The notes under the pieces were generated by a model. The model was not told where the DNA came from. It did not search any database and was given only the letters and a program-made list of their open reading frames with translations. From Pseudomonas sp. GV071 (GTDB lineage Bacteria > Pseudomonadota > Gammaproteobacteria > Pseudomonadales > Pseudomonadaceae), in assembly GCF_003050835.1 (NCBI RefSeq), contig NZ_QAOJ01000002.1:124001-188000 (forward strand): a DNA stretch of 64,000 nucleotides, in the 5' to 3' direction. The stretch's first letter is position 1. The number at the start of each line of letters is the position of its first letter. Of the stretch, positions 1 through 9,043 are shown one piece after another. The position numbers and the translations under genes were made by a program.

Positions 1-633
1 GACCAGTCACTCGACGATGCCCTCGGCGACCTGCGCCAGGCCATCGCCCTGGCGCCGACGCACCTGTCCTGGTACCAACTGACCCTGGAACCGAACACGG
101 TGTTCTGGAACCAGCCGCCGGTGCTGCCCGAAGACGACACCCTGTGGGACATCCAGGAAGCCGGGCAGGCGCTGCTCGCCGAGCATGGCTACGGGCAGTA
201 CGAAGTCTCGGCCTACGCCCAGGAAGGCCGGCGCGCGCGGCATAACCTCAACTACTGGAGCTTTGGTGATTTCCTTGGCATCGGTGCCGGTGCTCACGCC
301 AAGCTGAGCAGCCCGGACGGGCAGATTCTGCGCAGCTGGAAAACCCGCCTGCCCAAGGACTACCTGGACCCGAAAAAAAGCTTTCAGGCCGGCGCCAAGG
401 CGCTGACCGTCGACGAGCTGCCTTTCGAGTTTCTGATGAACGCCCTGCGCCTGACCGAGGGCGTGCCGGCCGAGCTGTTCAGTCAGCGCACCGGCTTACC
501 CCTGGCCGACTTCGCCAAGGCGCGTGAACAGGCGCAAAAACGCGGGCTGCTGGTGGCCGATCCCGAGCGCTTGGTTGCCACGCCCGAGGGCCAGTTGTTT
601 CTCAATGACCTGCTGCAGTATTTTCTGCCCTGA
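1..633 (+). CDS. hemW: HemW, radical SAM heme chaperone (C-terminal part)
   Basis: The reading frame is open from base 1 to a TGA at 631-633, so the gene starts outside the window. The visible part (about 210 residues) has the HemW/HemN-like C-terminal half: THLSWYQLTLEPNTVFW near the left edge, the YEVSAYA and RHNLNYW motifs, GIGAGAHAK, and a final winged-helix-like HemN_C region. HemW belongs to the family once annotated as coproporphyrinogen III oxidase but acts in heme delivery to apoproteins. The CxxxCxxC cluster motif lies upstream of the window. It is followed at short spacing by two small genes in the same direction, as in other Pseudomonas. The assignment rests on motif recall. Confidence 0.93.
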   Translation, partial: DQSLDDALGDLRQAIALAPTHLSWYQLTLEPNTVFWNQPPVLPEDDTLWDIQEAGQALLAEHGYGQYEVSAYAQEGRRARHNLNYWSFGDFLGIGAGAHAKLSSPDGQILRSWKTRLPKDYLDPKKSFQAGAKALTVDELPFEFLMNALRLTEGVPAELFSQRTGLPLADFAKAREQAQKRGLLVADPERLVATPEGQLFLNDLLQYFLP

Positions 634-675
634 CTTTGCTTCGCTCTGCACGCCCAAGGCGGCTAAGGACACCGG

Positions 676-999
676 ATGGACCTGCTTCTCGACCTGATCG
701 CCACCGTTTCACGCTGGACCCGCGGCCACCTCTACGACATTTCCCTGGCGATCATGGCCACCGTGCTGGTGCTGTTCGGCCCGGGCATCAACACCTGGAT
801 TCAGCAGCGCATCGGCGGCCTCAACTTCATCTTCCGCACCCTGCTGTTCGTGCTGATCTGCGCCATCGGCTACGGTTTGGCGATGATCTTCCTCACCCCC
901 TGGGTGGCCAAGGGCCTGGGCTATTTCAATAACTACACCCTCGCGCCAGTTCTGCTACTAGTCTTCTTCCTCATCGGCGTGATCGCCGACCGCAACTAG
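676..999 (+). CDS. DUF3392 family membrane protein
   Basis: A 107-residue protein with three hydrophobic segments (about residues 20-37, 48-72 and 86-104), ending VIADRN. It matches the DUF3392 family of small gammaproteobacterial inner-membrane proteins that sit next to hemW. An AAGGA ribosome-binding site lies about 7 bases before the ATG. The function is unknown. The 43-base gap after hemW suggests cotranscription. Confidence 0.85.
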   Translation: MDLLLDLIATVSRWTRGHLYDISLAIMATVLVLFGPGINTWIQQRIGGLNFIFRTLLFVLICAIGYGLAMIFLTPWVAKGLGYFNNYTLAPVLLLVFFLIGVIADRN

Positions 1000-1052
1000 G
1001 GCCGCTGCTACTCCTCTGGCGGCCGGGCGGCTGCCAGGACAGGAGTAAGGCC

Positions 1053-1313
1053 ATGAAAGCTCTCAAGCACCTTTATCTGCACTTCCAGGACGGACAGCGG
1101 CTGATCATGCGCTTTCCCCAGCAAAGCGAAGACCCGGTGGCGATTGCCCGCGGCATCCGCAAACAGCTGGACTCACCGTTTCTCAGCATCGAGGTTAATG
1201 GTGACCTGCTGTTGATCCCGCGCGAAAGCATCAAATACCTGCAGATCAGCCCGGCACCCTCGCCGGCGGCGTTACCGGAGCCGACGATTGTGGGTGCGGT
1301 GTTGGTGGATTAA
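1053..1313 (+). CDS. conserved hypothetical protein (86 aa)
   Basis: A small soluble protein starting MKALKHLYLHFQDGQRL, with a good AGGAG ribosome-binding site 7 bases upstream. It has a basic N-terminal half, a central region (SPFLSIEVNGDLLLIPRESI) that looks beta-rich, and a Pro/Ala-rich tail. No catalytic motif is visible. It follows the DUF3392 gene by 53 bases and is closed by the terminator at 1361-1389, so it is probably the last gene of the hemW operon. I recognise it only as a conserved neighbour of hemW in Pseudomonas. Confidence 0.7.
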   Translation: MKALKHLYLHFQDGQRLIMRFPQQSEDPVAIARGIRKQLDSPFLSIEVNGDLLLIPRESIKYLQISPAPSPAALPEPTIVGAVLVD

Positions 1314-1315
1314 AA

Positions 1316-1348
1316 AGCATCGAGGCTTCAACCTCGATTCCTGGAAAA
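1316..1348. repeat. decayed REP element
   Basis: A short palindrome (ATCGAGG CTTCAA CCTCGAT) flanked by the same bases that flank the intact REP pair at 45058-45126: AGCATCG on the left and GATTCCTGGAAA on the right. It reads as the same element with its central two stems deleted. Confidence 0.5.
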
Positions 1349-1360
1349 GGTCACGCCCAC

Positions 1361-1389
1361 AAAAAAGGCGCCCCGAGGGGCGCCTTTTT
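1361..1389. terminator. bidirectional rho-independent terminator
   Basis: A perfect stem, GGCGCCCC / GGGGCGCC with a two-base loop, flanked by AAAAAA on the left and TTTTT on the right. It can end both the hemW-side operon (plus) and the DUF1329 gene (minus). Confidence 0.9.
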
Positions 1390-1402
1390 CACACAAACCG
1401 AA

Positions 1403-2746
1403 TCAGTTGCCTTCGCGGCGCAGCGCCTGGGGGGTGAAATCACCTGGTCCCAGCTTGGCGTTGAAGTCGTACATGATCTCGTTGTTATCCATGCCGTCGG
1501 CGAAATAGCGCTTGCCGGCGAAGTCATAGATGGTTTCCAGCGTGCTGCCGAACATCGGTACGTCGTAGTAGCTGATCGGGTGGCTTTCCTGCAGGCCGAT
1601 GAGTTTGTCGTCCTTGTCATACAGGTCTACCGCGAGGATCTGCCAGCTGTCTTCGTCGAGGTAGAAACGACGTTTGGCGTAGGGGTGGCTGAAGCCTTTA
1701 CGCAGCGATGCTTCGACGACCCACACACGGTGCAACTCGTAACGCAGCAGCTCGGGGTTAACGCTCTTGGGCTGCAGAATGGTGTCGTACGGAATGCCTT
1801 TCTGGTGCACGGCATAGCTGTTGTACGGCACCAGCATTTCTTTCTTGCCCTCGAGCTTCCACTCGTAACGATCTGGCGCGCCGTTGTAGGAGTCGACCAT
1901 ATCGGCGGTGGCCATGCCGTTGGTGTCTGGCTGCAGCGTGTCGAAGGCCAGCATCGGCAGACGACGCACGCGACGCTCGCCACGGTTGAAGCGCCAGGCC
2001 TTACGGATTGCCTCGACCTGGTCGAGGGTCTCCTGCACCACCAGGGCAGAACCGGACAGTTTGGCCGGAGCCACCACACTGTACTTGTAGAAGAACAGGG
2101 TGTTATCCAGTGCCGCCGGGGTCATGCCTTCACGGCCGTACTTGAAGTAGATGTCACGGTCCAGCTTGAGCAGGTTGTAGGCGCCGTTGGAGAGCACCGC
2201 TGCCTGGTTGGTGACAAAGTGGATCTGCTCACCGCGATAACGCATCACGTGGTTCCAGATCGCTTCCTGGCCATTCTGCGGCTCAGGGAACGGAATACCC
2301 GCCGCCGCGCCTTGCACACCGTTACCGCCGGAAATCAGCTCGGCGTTGGTGGCGTTGTAGCGGGTGGCATCGTAGATGCGCTGCGGGGCAGCTGCACTAC
2401 GGTGGGTGGGGAACACGCGCAGGTAGTAGTCGGGATTGGTTTCCAGCAGGGTTTTGAGGCCGACCGGCAGTTGCGCCTGGTACTGGGCCACGTTCTTGCT
2501 GTTGACCACGTACTGAGCCGACTCGTTGGCGTAAGGGTCGGGGTGGTGCATGCCGGGCTTGTAGCTGGGGATCGGTTGCGCCAGGCCACCGGTCCAATCC
2601 GGAATGGTGCCGGCGGCGTTGCCTTTACGCTCGCCGCCCAGCGGCGTGAGGTCACCGTCCAGGCGGTTGGCCTGCACCGCGTCGACCTTGGCATACGCAT
2701 TAAATGCGCACACCGTGAGTAGCAGTACTCCGATACTTCTCAACAC
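1403..2746 (-). CDS. DUF1329 domain-containing periplasmic protein
   Basis: A 447-residue exported protein. The start is GTG at 2746 with an AAGGAG site about 7 bases upstream (2755-2760). A short signal peptide (MLRSIGVLLLTVCAFNAYA) is followed by the DUF1329 pattern: DAVQANRLDGDLTPLGGERKGN-like opening, DWTGGL, and in the C-terminal half RRFYLDEDSWQILAVDLYD and FAGKRYFADGMDN. DUF1329 proteins are annotated as outer-membrane lipoprotein-sorting proteins with a LolA-like fold. They usually lie next to a DUF1302 gene, often near RND lipid or sterol transport genes. No DUF1302 partner is seen here. It shares a terminator with the convergent hemW operon. The function is not established. Confidence 0.85.
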   Translation of the reverse strand: MLRSIGVLLLTVCAFNAYAKVDAVQANRLDGDLTPLGGERKGNAAGTIPDWTGGLAQPIPSYKPGMHHPDPYANESAQYVVNSKNVAQYQAQLPVGLKTLLETNPDYYLRVFPTHRSAAAPQRIYDATRYNATNAELISGGNGVQGAAAGIPFPEPQNGQEAIWNHVMRYRGEQIHFVTNQAAVLSNGAYNLLKLDRDIYFKYGREGMTPAALDNTLFFYKYSVVAPAKLSGSALVVQETLDQVEAIRKAWRFNRGERRVRRLPMLAFDTLQPDTNGMATADMVDSYNGAPDRYEWKLEGKKEMLVPYNSYAVHQKGIPYDTILQPKSVNPELLRYELHRVWVVEASLRKGFSHPYAKRRFYLDEDSWQILAVDLYDKDDKLIGLQESHPISYYDVPMFGSTLETIYDFAGKRYFADGMDNNEIMYDFNAKLGPGDFTPQALRREGN

Positions 2747-2941
2747 AGACTTTCTCCTTGGGGCGCCTCATAGACACGCCACCATTTTTTTATTAATCCA
2801 GCCAGTCTTGGGTGTTGCTGTGGTGAGGTTAGCCAGCTTTGGCTGGTCTGTTTTAACAGCGGTGCAACAACGTTATGGCAGCAAGGCGGCGGTGGCCTGT
2901 AAACGCCACCGCCCAGGTACAACAGAAGCGTTACAGCAGAA

Positions 2942-3685
2942 TCAGTCCAGGCGTTCGAATTTCAGGTCCCACACACCATGCCCGAGGCGCTCGCCACGGC
3001 GTTCGAACTTGGTGATCGGACGCTCTTCAGGGCGTGGCACATAGGCACCATCGGCGGCCTGGTTGCGGTAGCCGGGCGCGGCCTGCATGACTTCCAGCAT
3101 GACTTCGGCATACGGCTGCCAGTCGGTGGCCATGTGCAGCACACCGCCAACTTTCAGCTTCTGCCGCACCAACTCGGCGAACTCCGGCTGCACGATCCGA
3201 CGCTTGTGGTGGCGCGACTTGTGCCACGGGTCCGGGAAGAACAGCAGCAGGCGGTCAAGGCTGGCATCGGCCACGCAGCGCTTAAGCACTTCGATGGCGT
3301 CGCAGTCATATACCCGCAGGTTCTTCAGCTCCTGGGTCAGCACGCCATTGAGCAGCGCGCCGACACCCGGGCGATGCACTTCAACGCCGATGAAGTCCTG
3401 CTCGGGAGCAGCGGCCGCCATCTCCAGCAAGGAGTGACCCATGCCAAAACCGATTTCCAGGGTCCGAGGCGCGGAACGCCCAAAGACTGCATCGAAGTCG
3501 ACGAAGTCGTCCGTGAGCGGCAGCACAAAAAGCGGCTTGCCGATATCCAGGCCGCGTTGCTGGCCTTCGGTCATACGCCCGGCACGCATCACGAAACTTT
3601 TGATCGCGCGGTGCTTGCGCTCGCCCTGCTCGGCCGGCAGTTCGTCAGCCTGGTCTGGGCCAGGAATATCTTGCGGTTCAGTCAT
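2942..3685 (-). CDS. trmB: tRNA (guanine-N7-)-methyltransferase TrmB
   Basis: A 247-residue SAM-dependent enzyme making m7G46 in tRNA. It has an N-terminal acidic tail (about 25 residues), [14 protein letters not shown], the SAM loop [28 protein letters not shown], and the TrmB signature [15 protein letters not shown] followed by [13 protein letters not shown]. The length is normal. It starts 8 bases after thiG, so it is the third gene of a thiS-thiG-trmB operon, an arrangement I recall for other Pseudomonas. Confidence 0.96.
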   Translation of the reverse strand: MTEPQDIPGPDQADELPAEQGERKHRAIKSFVMRAGRMTEGQQRGLDIGKPLFVLPLTDDFVDFDAVFGRSAPRTLEIGFGMGHSLLEMAAAAPEQDFIGVEVHRPGVGALLNGVLTQELKNLRVYDCDAIEVLKRCVADASLDRLLLFFPDPWHKSRHHKRRIVQPEFAELVRQKLKVGGVLHMATDWQPYAEVMLEVMQAAPGYRNQAADGAYVPRPEERPITKFERRGERLGHGVWDLKFERLD

Positions 3686-3693
3686 GGCAGCTC

Positions 3694-4488
3694 TTACTTG
3701 ATCAGACCATCCAGCGGCGAAGACGCGCTGGCATAGAGTTTCTTCGGCATACGGCCCGCGAGGTAGGCCATGCGCCCGGCCACAATGGCGTGCTTCATGG
3801 CTTCGGCCATCAGCACCGGATTTTGCGCATGGGCAATGGCGCTGTTCATCAGCACGGCTTCGCAGCCCAGCTCCATGGCGATAGTAGCGTCGGAAGCAGT
3901 ACCGACACCGGCATCCACCAACACGGGCACCTTGGCCTCTTCGAGGATGATGCGCAGGTTATACGGGTTGCAGATGCCCAGCCCGGTACCGATCAGGCCG
4001 GCCAGCGGCATCACCGCGATGCAGCCCATCTCGGCCAGTTGGCGGGCAATGATGGGGTCGTCGCTGGTGTACACCATCACGTCGAAGCCGTCCTTGACCA
4101 GCACTTCGGCGGCCTTGAGGGTTTCTATCACGTTAGGGAACAGTGTCTTCTGGTCGGCCAGCACTTCCAGCTTCACCAGCTTGTGGCCATCCAGCAGCTC
4201 ACGGGCCAGGCGGCAGGTGCGCACGGCTTCGACGGCGTCATAGCAGCCGGCGGTGTTGGGCAGAATGGTGTAGCGGTCCGGCGGAATCACGTCCAGCAGG
4301 TTTGGCTCGTCAGGGTTCTGGCCGATGTTGGTGCGGCGCACGGCTACGGTGACGATCTCGGCACCCGAGGCCTCGATGGCACGACGGGTTTCGTCCAGGT
4401 CCTGGTACTTGCCCGTGCCCACCAGCAGGCGCGACTGGTAAGTACGGCCGGCCAGGGTAAAGGGCTTGTCGGTACGAGATTGGCTCAT
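3694..4488 (-). CDS. thiG: thiazole synthase ThiG
   Basis: A 264-residue TIM-barrel enzyme that forms the thiazole phosphate of thiamine from 1-deoxyxylulose 5-phosphate, dehydroglycine and ThiS-thiocarboxylate. Visible motifs are [10 protein letters not shown] near the N terminus, EIVTVAVRR, the KLEVLAD segment carrying the Schiff-base lysine, and [14 protein letters not shown] plus LMNSAIAHA forming the phosphate site. It lies downstream of thiS with a 53-base gap and upstream of trmB. No TPP riboswitch was recognised ahead of this operon. Confidence 0.96.
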   Translation of the reverse strand: MSQSRTDKPFTLAGRTYQSRLLVGTGKYQDLDETRRAIEASGAEIVTVAVRRTNIGQNPDEPNLLDVIPPDRYTILPNTAGCYDAVEAVRTCRLARELLDGHKLVKLEVLADQKTLFPNVIETLKAAEVLVKDGFDVMVYTSDDPIIARQLAEMGCIAVMPLAGLIGTGLGICNPYNLRIILEEAKVPVLVDAGVGTASDATIAMELGCEAVLMNSAIAHAQNPVLMAEAMKHAIVAGRMAYLAGRMPKKLYASASSPLDGLIK

Positions 4489-4541
4489 CTGAAATCCTCT
4501 TCGGCTATAGCGCTAATTCGGGGGCAGGAGTCGCGGACGGT

Positions 4542-4742
4542 CTAGCCGCCGCCGATGGCGTGCACGACTTCCAGCGTATCGCCTTCGCGAAGCACGGTTT
4601 CGCCGTGCTGGCTGCGTGGCACGATGTCCAGATTGAGCTCGACGGCGACACGGCGGCCGGTGAGGTCCAGGCGGACCAGCAGGTCGGCGACGGTCTGGCC
4701 ATCGGCGAGCTCGAAAGATTCACCGTTCAACTGAATGCGCAT
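4542..4742 (-). CDS. thiS: sulfur carrier protein ThiS
   Basis: A 66-residue ubiquitin-like protein beginning MRIQLNGESFEL and ending AIGGG. The terminal Gly-Gly is the residue pair that ThiF adenylates and that carries sulfur as a thiocarboxylate for ThiG. A longer reading from TTG at 4751 is possible, but the ATG at 4742 gives the family's usual length. Neither start has a strong ribosome-binding site. Confidence 0.92.
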   Translation of the reverse strand: MRIQLNGESFELADGQTVADLLVRLDLTGRRVAVELNLDIVPRSQHGETVLREGDTLEVVHAIGGG

Positions 4743-4860
4743 GACAGGCAATCACAATGTGAGGGGGCCGGCATTCTAGCCCCATCGCAAGCGTTGACCA
4801 AGGCAAAGGCGCGCCATTCGTCTCACAATTGACGCCGCGGTCAGGTTGTCGCCAATTTCC

Positions 4861-5235
4861 TCAGCCCTGCATGCGCCACGCCGCCAGGCCCAGGCACAAC
4901 CAGCCGGCCAAAAAGGATAGGCCGCCAAAGGGCGTGATGATGCCCAACTTGCTGACGCCGGTGAGCGTGAGCAGGTACAGGCTGCCGGAGAACAACACGA
5001 TGCCGAGGGTGAACATCCAGCCCGCAGTGGTCAGCAAACGGCCAGGCAAGTTCAACGACAGCAAGGCCACCGCTAACAGCGCAAGGGCGTGGATGAGTTG
5101 GTAATGGGTGCCGGTTTGAAACACCGCTAGATACTCGGTGCTGAGTTTGCTTTTCAATCCATGGGCAGCAAAGGCGCCGAGCGCAACGCCGGTAAAGCCA
5201 AAGAACGCAGCCAAAAGAATAAAGACACGCAGCAT
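4861..5235 (-). CDS. DUF423 family membrane protein
   Basis: A 124-residue protein with four hydrophobic segments. It opens MLRVFILLAAFFGFTGVALG and contains the family's AFAAHGLKSKL and THYQLIHALALL motifs. DUF423 (YgdD-like) proteins are small inner-membrane proteins of unknown function. The ATG at 5235 is preferred over TTG at 5250. In other Pseudomonas this gene adjoins thiS on one side and mtgA on the other. Here the fha-fim island separates it from mtgA. Confidence 0.88.
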   Translation of the reverse strand: MLRVFILLAAFFGFTGVALGAFAAHGLKSKLSTEYLAVFQTGTHYQLIHALALLAVALLSLNLPGRLLTTAGWMFTLGIVLFSGSLYLLTLTGVSKLGIITPFGGLSFLAGWLCLGLAAWRMQG

Positions 5236-5413
5236 GAACACAGCCCCCAAGCAAGCTAGAAATCAGGCGGCAATCATGCCCGCAAAAACCGGCTAGCGGC
5301 AAAAAACGCTACGTACCTGGCTAGGTTAAAGCGGCACAAGACAGCTACGTTGTAGACCCACCACGCCACGACACGGTCGTTGACAGCGTTGCTGAACAGA
5401 TCAGCGCAAGGGA

Positions 5414-6691
5414 TTACTGAATATCGATGGTGACAGTGAATGGCACGCGAATGCGGCCTGGTGCCGGCCGCTGGTTGCCAGTTTGAAAGTACTTCAGGGT
5501 AACGGGTACCGGTGTACTTGAGTTGCTCCCCACGCCAGAGTCAGCTAACACCCAGTCGGGCGACGTGGTATCTGTGCTGCAGTTGGTTAGCTGGGTGCAG
5601 TAGCGGCCTTGGTTGGCCAGCGTATTGCCAAGGTTATCGGTTGTCGGCGTAAAAGGTGTGCGTATCCAGGCCACGGCCAAGGGTCGGCCAAATACCGCAG
5701 GAACATCGTTGATCAGCAATTGAATGCCCACCTCGCTATCGGCCTTTGGTAGCCCCACGCCATCGGCACCGCCGGGAAAGTCGGCCTGAAAGGTGACCGT
5801 TGTACGGTTGTTACCTCCAGAACTACGGCAAGAAAAGATGAGCGGAGCGGCTCTGGACCCTAAGTCGATAGAGCCGGGGGCAGTGAAGTCCAGACTGCGA
5901 ACGCTGCCCAAGGTAATGGTGGGTGCCACACCGCTGAAAGGGCGGTTGCCCAGCGATGTGAAAGCGCAGTAAGGGGCCGACGCAGAACCTATTTGTCGAC
6001 CATCCTCGTAGCCGGAATAAATGGTAGGCATGCTCAACGCATGATCAAAGGATAAGAACCCATTACCCGTGGCGTAGCGAAGTCTGCCTAACCCACCCGG
6101 GACAGAAATATGCGACCCGGTATGCTGCGCAGTGAAACTCCCTGTTTTGACAACGGAGAGGGTAATTGTGAAAGGCGCCATCGAATTTGGAGGCAGCGTC
6201 GTGCCGAAGACCGGCGCTGAGCCCATACTGACACGAAGGCCCGGCGGGTACGGTACAGCACTAGGAAACTGAACACCCATGGCCACCCCGGCTACACTGG
6301 TGGGAATCCGAAAGCCTGGCCCATGCCCGTCGCTGTATGCCATAGCACCGGGAGGCGGCTCGTAAACCAAAACCAGCGTCTGAGCCTGAGCACCGTTGAG
6401 TTGATTGCACAACTGGTACTGCGTAGCGGTGGATGAGTCGATCCCCATCAGCGAACCCACGGGATAGCGATCATCGTTGTACCACGTGCGCGAGAACAGC
6501 ATTTTTTTGCCTTGAACATCAAACACCATACTTGGTGCAGTTGCGCCAGAGGCGGGAAACTGGACCCCGGCTATCGACCAGCCACAGCCCGCGGCGGTAC
6601 TCAATGTGGAATACGCCGCTGCCAATAAACCCAAGGCAACTATCCCTAGGGAACGGCACGCAAAAGATTTAAGCGGTATCAAATCAAACAT
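5414..6691 (-). CDS. fimbrial tip adhesin-like protein
   Basis: A 425-residue exported protein with a signal peptide ending about residue 34 (LSTAAGC). The first 230 residues form a Cys-containing domain with no motif I recognise, fitting the receptor-binding domain of a two-domain tip adhesin. The C-terminal part is pilin-like: a Cys pair around PLIFSCRS, GVGLPKADSEVGIQLLIND, and a beta-strand ending VPFTVTIDIQ. It starts 10 bases after the usher stop and is the last gene of the fimbrial cluster. Its ligand cannot be read from sequence. Export to the surface would need the usher, which is broken here. Confidence 0.75.
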   Translation of the reverse strand: MFDLIPLKSFACRSLGIVALGLLAAAYSTLSTAAGCGWSIAGVQFPASGATAPSMVFDVQGKKMLFSRTWYNDDRYPVGSLMGIDSSTATQYQLCNQLNGAQAQTLVLVYEPPPGAMAYSDGHGPGFRIPTSVAGVAMGVQFPSAVPYPPGLRVSMGSAPVFGTTLPPNSMAPFTITLSVVKTGSFTAQHTGSHISVPGGLGRLRYATGNGFLSFDHALSMPTIYSGYEDGRQIGSASAPYCAFTSLGNRPFSGVAPTITLGSVRSLDFTAPGSIDLGSRAAPLIFSCRSSGGNNRTTVTFQADFPGGADGVGLPKADSEVGIQLLINDVPAVFGRPLAVAWIRTPFTPTTDNLGNTLANQGRYCTQLTNCSTDTTSPDWVLADSGVGSNSSTPVPVTLKYFQTGNQRPAPGRIRVPFTVTIDIQ

Positions 6692-6700
6692 CGCTCACAC

Positions 6701-8653
6701 TCACAATTTGCAGGGGGCACTGGTGCTGATCATCGCGCCAGGAAGGGAGGGCAACCGTGCGTCGAACGCTTGCAGGTCGAAGCTGTAGTCAATCACGCAC
6801 TCCCTCTCGGACAATCGCACCAACAGCCGCCCCTGCGCCGCGACGCCACGGGCGAAAATGCTCCCGCCCTGGCCCACAAAACCAACCGAGTTACGGGTTG
6901 TGTAGTCCAGAACTTCGGCACCAAATGGCAGAGGAGTACCGTCGGTAAACGCAGAGTTGATCAGTACCATTTTTTCGTTCGTCGTCTGAAACTGCACCCG
7001 CACAATCGAGCCGACTACCGGAACGGTTTCAATGCTGGTCTCGTTCAACTGCACGTCGTTCGAGAGCCCTTCAGGGTCGAGCTCAATACGATTTTTTGAG
7101 TAAGCCGACAGATACGGCACGACACCGAACCCGTTGCTATCGACCTTGGCACCGAACACGCTTGTAATTCGGGCTCCGTCGGCGTGTGGGGCCTCAACGA
7201 GACCTACGGTGTCTCCCAGCGTTTGACCAAAATTGATGCCCCCTTCGTGGGCGACAACGGATCCGGCAATACCAAGTGCAGCGGACTGGTAACCCTGACC
7301 TCTACTGATGCCGCCGCTGACTAACGCGCCAGGCCCTTGGTAACTGCCGTTCAAGCCGTAACTTTCCTGTGTGTTTTGGCTGTCAAGCCCTTGATTGGTA
7401 CTCACCCCATAGGTGAGCTGTTGATCGCTGCCGGTGATGCCGCTCAACTGCACTTGGCCCTGACTGCCGTTGTCGCTGTGCCTCCAGGCACTGGAGGACA
7501 GATAGGTACGGTTTCCTCGGTCAGCGCCAAAGATCGGCAAACTGAAACTCAAGCGGTACTCGTTGTAAGCCTGACCGTAGTGGTCCTTCACGCGATTGGC
7601 GGCCAGCTCGTAATCCAATTTATTGAAACTGTTGCCGTAGGAGATCTGGTACTGGGTTTGCGACCCTCTGCGGTTCCAGAAATTACGCATCGAACCGCTG
7701 ACAAAAACATTGCCCAGCCCAGGTGCCAAATACTGCCGCAGGCTGATATCGAACCGGCCTTTCTGCTTGTCCCTGTAGGTATTGATCTGCCGATAGCTGG
7801 CGTCAGAGAGGTCGCCTCTGGCGGCGTAATTTTCAGCAGCGACCGCCTCATTGAACGACCAAAAACCCCGACTGGAATAGCGGTAGCTGGACAAGGTGAT
7901 ATTGGTATTGGTCGGTTCGATCAGCGTGGAATAGATAAAGCGCAGGCTATCCCCATCAACCTGCCCGGTGCTGTTGAGGGCAACATGGGAACGGGTGTAG
8001 TCGACAGAAATACCGCCCAAGTACGTACTGATGGCCCCACCCAGCGCCACGGCATTGTAATCCTCACTGAGCAGGCCGCCGCCATAAGCGGTCAGGTAGT
8101 TATTCACCCCCAACTGTGCGGTGAACTGGCCTACCCGCGGGGTGTACTTGTTAACGCTGGGTGACCAGGCCTGACCGATATTAGTGGCGTACTTGAACTG
8201 ACCGGGTCGCAGCAGTTGAACCAGAGGCGAATAGGGGACAGTAAATTCCTTGGTTGAGCCGTCAGCCTCGGAGACCATTACGTTGAGGTCGTTGCCGTAG
8301 CCGACGACGGTCAGATTATTGATTTCAAAAGGTCCTGGCGGAACGGCACGCTCGTAGATAACGATGCCGCCCTGGCGAATGGTCACCTTGGCATTCGAGT
8401 CAGCCACGCCCTGAACCAAGGGCGCGTATGAGCGCATCGAGCCAGGCAACATACGCATATCGGTAGCTAGAAACGCACCTTGCATACCGTAGGCGTTGAA
8501 CAGTTGACCATCGGTGTACGACTGGCCAAGCATCAATGTGCTATTCAGCGTCTGGATATCGGTTTCTGCGTACGTGCGCTGGGACTGGAAATCCGTTTTA
8601 AGTTTGTTCTTGGAAAGTGACGAGATATTGCGATGGCTTGGGTGGAACCTCAA
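6701..8653 (-). pseudogene. fimbrial outer-membrane usher, N-terminally truncated
   Basis: The open frame gives 650 residues against about 830-870 for FimD/PapC ushers. From about 8625 downward it is a clear usher: TYAETDIQTLNSTLMLGQ, MLPGSMRSYAPLVQGVA, the plug (AKVTIRQGGIVIYE, VPPGPFEI), EADGSTKEFTVPYS, the 24-strand barrel, and the C-terminal Cys pair (ERECVIDYS ... SAPCKL). The signal peptide, the periplasmic N-terminal domain that receives chaperone-subunit complexes, and the first barrel strands (about 220 residues) are absent. The first dozen or so codons, starting TTG, are out-of-frame chaperone sequence. An usher lacking its signal and N-terminal domain should not insert or function. 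It could be a true deletion or an assembly collapse. Confidence 0.85.
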
Positions 8654-9011
8654 GCACGTTCAGCCAAAATACCGACTCCCTGTCCATAGGCAGCGTTTTA
8701 TTTCGAGTGTATTGAATTCTAGCTACCTGTCCCTTTTTTGGATCCAGGCGAAAAATAGGAGTCATTACTGCAAATGGCACATGAATAGTTTCCGGCCTTG
8801 CTTTTGAGTCGCCGTCGTCTACCCATACTTGAACCAACTTTGGCTCTCCGCCTTCATTGGTCATACGCACAGAAACCTCTGCTTTATTTACTGGGTAAAT
8901 AACGCGGGTACCGTCAATAACAATCGAGGCATATGCCTTAATCGAAAAAGGGCTTAACCAAAACAGCACAAAAAACAGTGAAAGCCACTTTTTTTCCGAA
9001 AAGCGCAACAT
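8598..9011 (-). pseudogene. periplasmic pilus chaperone, C-terminally truncated
   Basis: 137 codons, against about 240 for PapD/FimC chaperones. A signal peptide (about 28 residues) is followed by the complete first Ig-like domain: GTRVIYPVNKAEVSVRMTN, LVQVWVDDGD, VPFAVMTPIFRLDP, and the conserved LPMDRESVFWLNVLEVPPK. Right after PPKPS (8631) homology stops, and 10 off-family residues follow before a TAA. The second domain (the usual N-x-L...RSRIKLFYRP part) is missing. The last 56 bases overlap the usher frame. It starts ATG 9011 with a GAGG site, 32 bases after the second pilin gene. Confidence 0.85.
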
Positions 9012-9043
9012 TCAATAAACCTCGTCAACTTAAAAAGTTCCAC

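Noticed and set aside
1580..2722. 380-codon plus frame opposite the DUF1329 gene
   Set aside because: The minus-strand protein has a signal peptide, ribosome-binding site and family motifs. The plus frame has none.
4489..4860. TPP riboswitch for the thiS-thiG genes
   Set aside because: No THI-box-like pattern was seen upstream of thiS, and the gaps are too short to hold a riboswitch with an expression platform.
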